A program made the translations under genes and the position numbers. From FEN-680 sp036781505 (lineage in GTDB: Bacteria > Actinomycetota > Geothermincolia > Fen-727 > Anoxymicrobiaceae): a DNA stretch of 24,726 nucleotides. The stretch covers positions 1 to 24,726 of the forward strand of contig DAIQAV010000007.1 in assembly GCA_036781505.1 (NCBI GenBank), given 5' to 3'. Shown one piece after another: positions 23,902 to 24,726 of this stretch (its first letter is position 1; each line of letters begins with the position of its first letter). The notes under the pieces are model-generated. The model worked only from the letters and a program-made list of their open reading frames with translations. It did not search any database and was not told the DNA's origin.

Positions 23902-24687
23902 GTGGCGGAAAGACCGTTCAGGGTGCTTGTGGTCGAGGACGAGCCCGAGATGGCTCACTTCATCCAGAAGCTTCTCGTTAAGAAATTCCCTGTGGAAGTG
24001 GAGACGACCGCTGACCTGTGCTCCTGCAGGGTCCTCATCGAGGGCGGCGGATTCGACGTCGTCACCATCGACTACCAGCTTCCTGACGGCGACGGCATCT
24101 CACTGCTGGAGGAGATCGTGGCCACGCCCGATCATCCGTCGATGATAGTGGTGACCGGCCACGGCGACGAGGACACCGCGGTGCGGGCATTCAAGTCGGG
24201 GGCGGCGGGGTATGTGGTAAAGGACGCCAAGATGTACGCGATGCTCCCCGACGCCTTCGAGAAGGTCCTCTCAGGTATAAGGTTCGAGAAGATGAAGCTG
24301 GAGCTGGCGGACAGCTCCGAGCAGCTGGAGCTTGTGCTCGACAACGCCCCCATGATCATTGCCCGGGTCAACGATCAGAGGCGTTTCATCTACGCCAACC
24401 GGTGGTTCGCGCAAGTGTTCGGAACGACCAAGGAAGAGCTGGCCGGAAAGCACGTCAGGGGCGTCATCGGCGAGGAAGCATACGAGAATGCCCGAGCGAA
24501 CATCGAACAGGTCCTTGCCGGACGTGCCCTCTCGTTCAGAGCGCTGATACCCACGGCGGACGGGTCCAGGGAGTTCAACCTGACCCTGGTGCCTCGCCTG
24601 GACGGGAGCCAGGCGGCGAAGGACTACTTCGTCTTCGGCCAGGACGCGGTCGCCACTTATTTCCCCGACGCTACTCCTGCCTGCTGA
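23902..24687 (+). CDS. Response regulator with receiver and PAS domains, no output domain
   Basis: This 261-residue cytoplasmic signalling protein has an N-terminal receiver domain (about 6-125) with acidic pocket Glu12-Asp13 in VVEDE, phospho-acceptor Asp57 in TIDYQLPDGDG, Thr85 in VVTGHGDED and Lys107 in YVVKDA. A short linker leads to a PAS domain (about 137-247) with LVLDNAPMIIARV, FIYANRWFAQVFG and AGKHVRGVIG. It ends soon after in a tail with no DNA-binding, kinase or GGDEF domain. GTG 23902 is chosen because GGGAG (23890-23894) is seven bases upstream; GTG 23896 is also in frame. The gene follows the membrane protein after 44 bases with no terminator between. No partner kinase is in the window, though one may lie beyond it. 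A downstream frameshift that removed an output domain cannot be excluded. Confidence 0.9.
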   Translation: MAERPFRVLVVEDEPEMAHFIQKLLVKKFPVEVETTADLCSCRVLIEGGGFDVVTIDYQLPDGDGISLLEEIVATPDHPSMIVVTGHGDEDTAVRAFKSGAAGYVVKDAKMYAMLPDAFEKVLSGIRFEKMKLELADSSEQLELVLDNAPMIIARVNDQRRFIYANRWFAQVFGTTKEELAGKHVRGVIGEEAYENARANIEQVLAGRALSFRALIPTADGSREFNLTLVPRLDGSQAAKDYFVFGQDAVATYFPDATPAC

Positions 24688-24726
24688 ACTGCCCGATCGC
24701 GATGCCGAGCATAACGATGCTGAACC
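24671..24726 (-). CDS. Possible C-terminus of a convergent membrane protein gene (partial)
   Basis: On the minus strand the last bases read FSIVMLGIAIGQFSRQE and then a stop (TAG, complement of 24671-24673). The short hydrophobic stretch followed by a charged tail looks like the end of a membrane protein, but only 17 codons are visible. If real, its 3' end overlaps the response regulator by 17 bases in a convergent arrangement. The evidence is weak and the family cannot be named. Confidence 0.25.
   Translation of the reverse strand, partial: FSIVMLGIAIGQFSRQE

Noticed and set aside
1..24726. Search for a defence, mobile or secondary-metabolite system
   Set aside because: No transposase, integrase, repeat array, toxin-antitoxin pair, restriction enzyme or synthase motif was seen; the genes are core metabolism, energy, envelope and signalling.

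Overview
The window is about 24.7 kb of GC-rich bacterial DNA, almost fully coding. Every well-supported gene is on the plus strand. No rRNA, tRNA, CRISPR array, insertion sequence or phage gene was seen. The gene order ftsH-folE-folP-folB-folK-(DUF2520)-panC-panD-coaX resembles the cofactor cluster of Actinobacteria such as Mycobacterium. A nadABC set lies inside that cluster and a complete V/A-type ATPase operon follows it. High GC, frequent TTG and GTG starts (11 of the 23 genes whose start lies in the window) and a V-type ATPase suggest a deep-branching, probably anaerobic or thermophilic member of the Actinomycetota. This placement is an inference from gene order, not a phylogenetic result.

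Region 1 (1-11204), cofactor biosynthesis. The 3' part of ftsH (membrane AAA+ protease) is followed by a likely promoter (1884-1912). A tightly packed, often overlapping run comes next: folE, folP, folB and folK (folate), a DUF2520 Rossmann protein (candidate ketopantoate reductase), panC and panD (pantothenate), nadA, nadB and nadC (aspartate to nicotinate mononucleotide), and coaX (type III pantothenate kinase, first step of CoA synthesis). These genes lead towards tetrahydrofolate, NAD and CoA.

Region 2 (11205-11421), the main non-coding gap. It holds a GC-rich hairpin, a promoter-like TTGACA / TGATATACT pair, three copies of a CCGGATATT-like motif in mixed orientation around that promoter, a leader stem-loop and a near-perfect intrinsic terminator (11359-11384) just before the ATPase operon. 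Promoter, then structured leader, then terminator, then operon suggests attenuation or a short stable RNA.

Region 3 (11422-20154), a V/A-type ATPase operon in the order H-I-K-E-C-F-A-B-D, as in Thermus and many anaerobes. All stalk, rotor, ring and catalytic subunits are present and look intact.

Region 4 (20155-24726), envelope and signalling. murA starts at a TTG behind a strong ribosome binding site and has Asp in place of the fosfomycin-target Cys. It is preceded by a -10-like TACAAT and a hairpin with a T run. A 770-residue membrane protein with a degenerate alkaline-phosphatase-like outer domain overlaps the end of murA. A response regulator with a receiver and a PAS domain but no output domain follows. 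The last 56 bases may hold the C-terminus of a convergent minus-strand membrane protein gene.

Most of the window is housekeeping. The points most worth following are the leader of the ATPase operon, the phosphatase-like membrane protein coupled to murA, the Asp-type MurA, and the DUF2520 gene as the missing pantothenate reductase.
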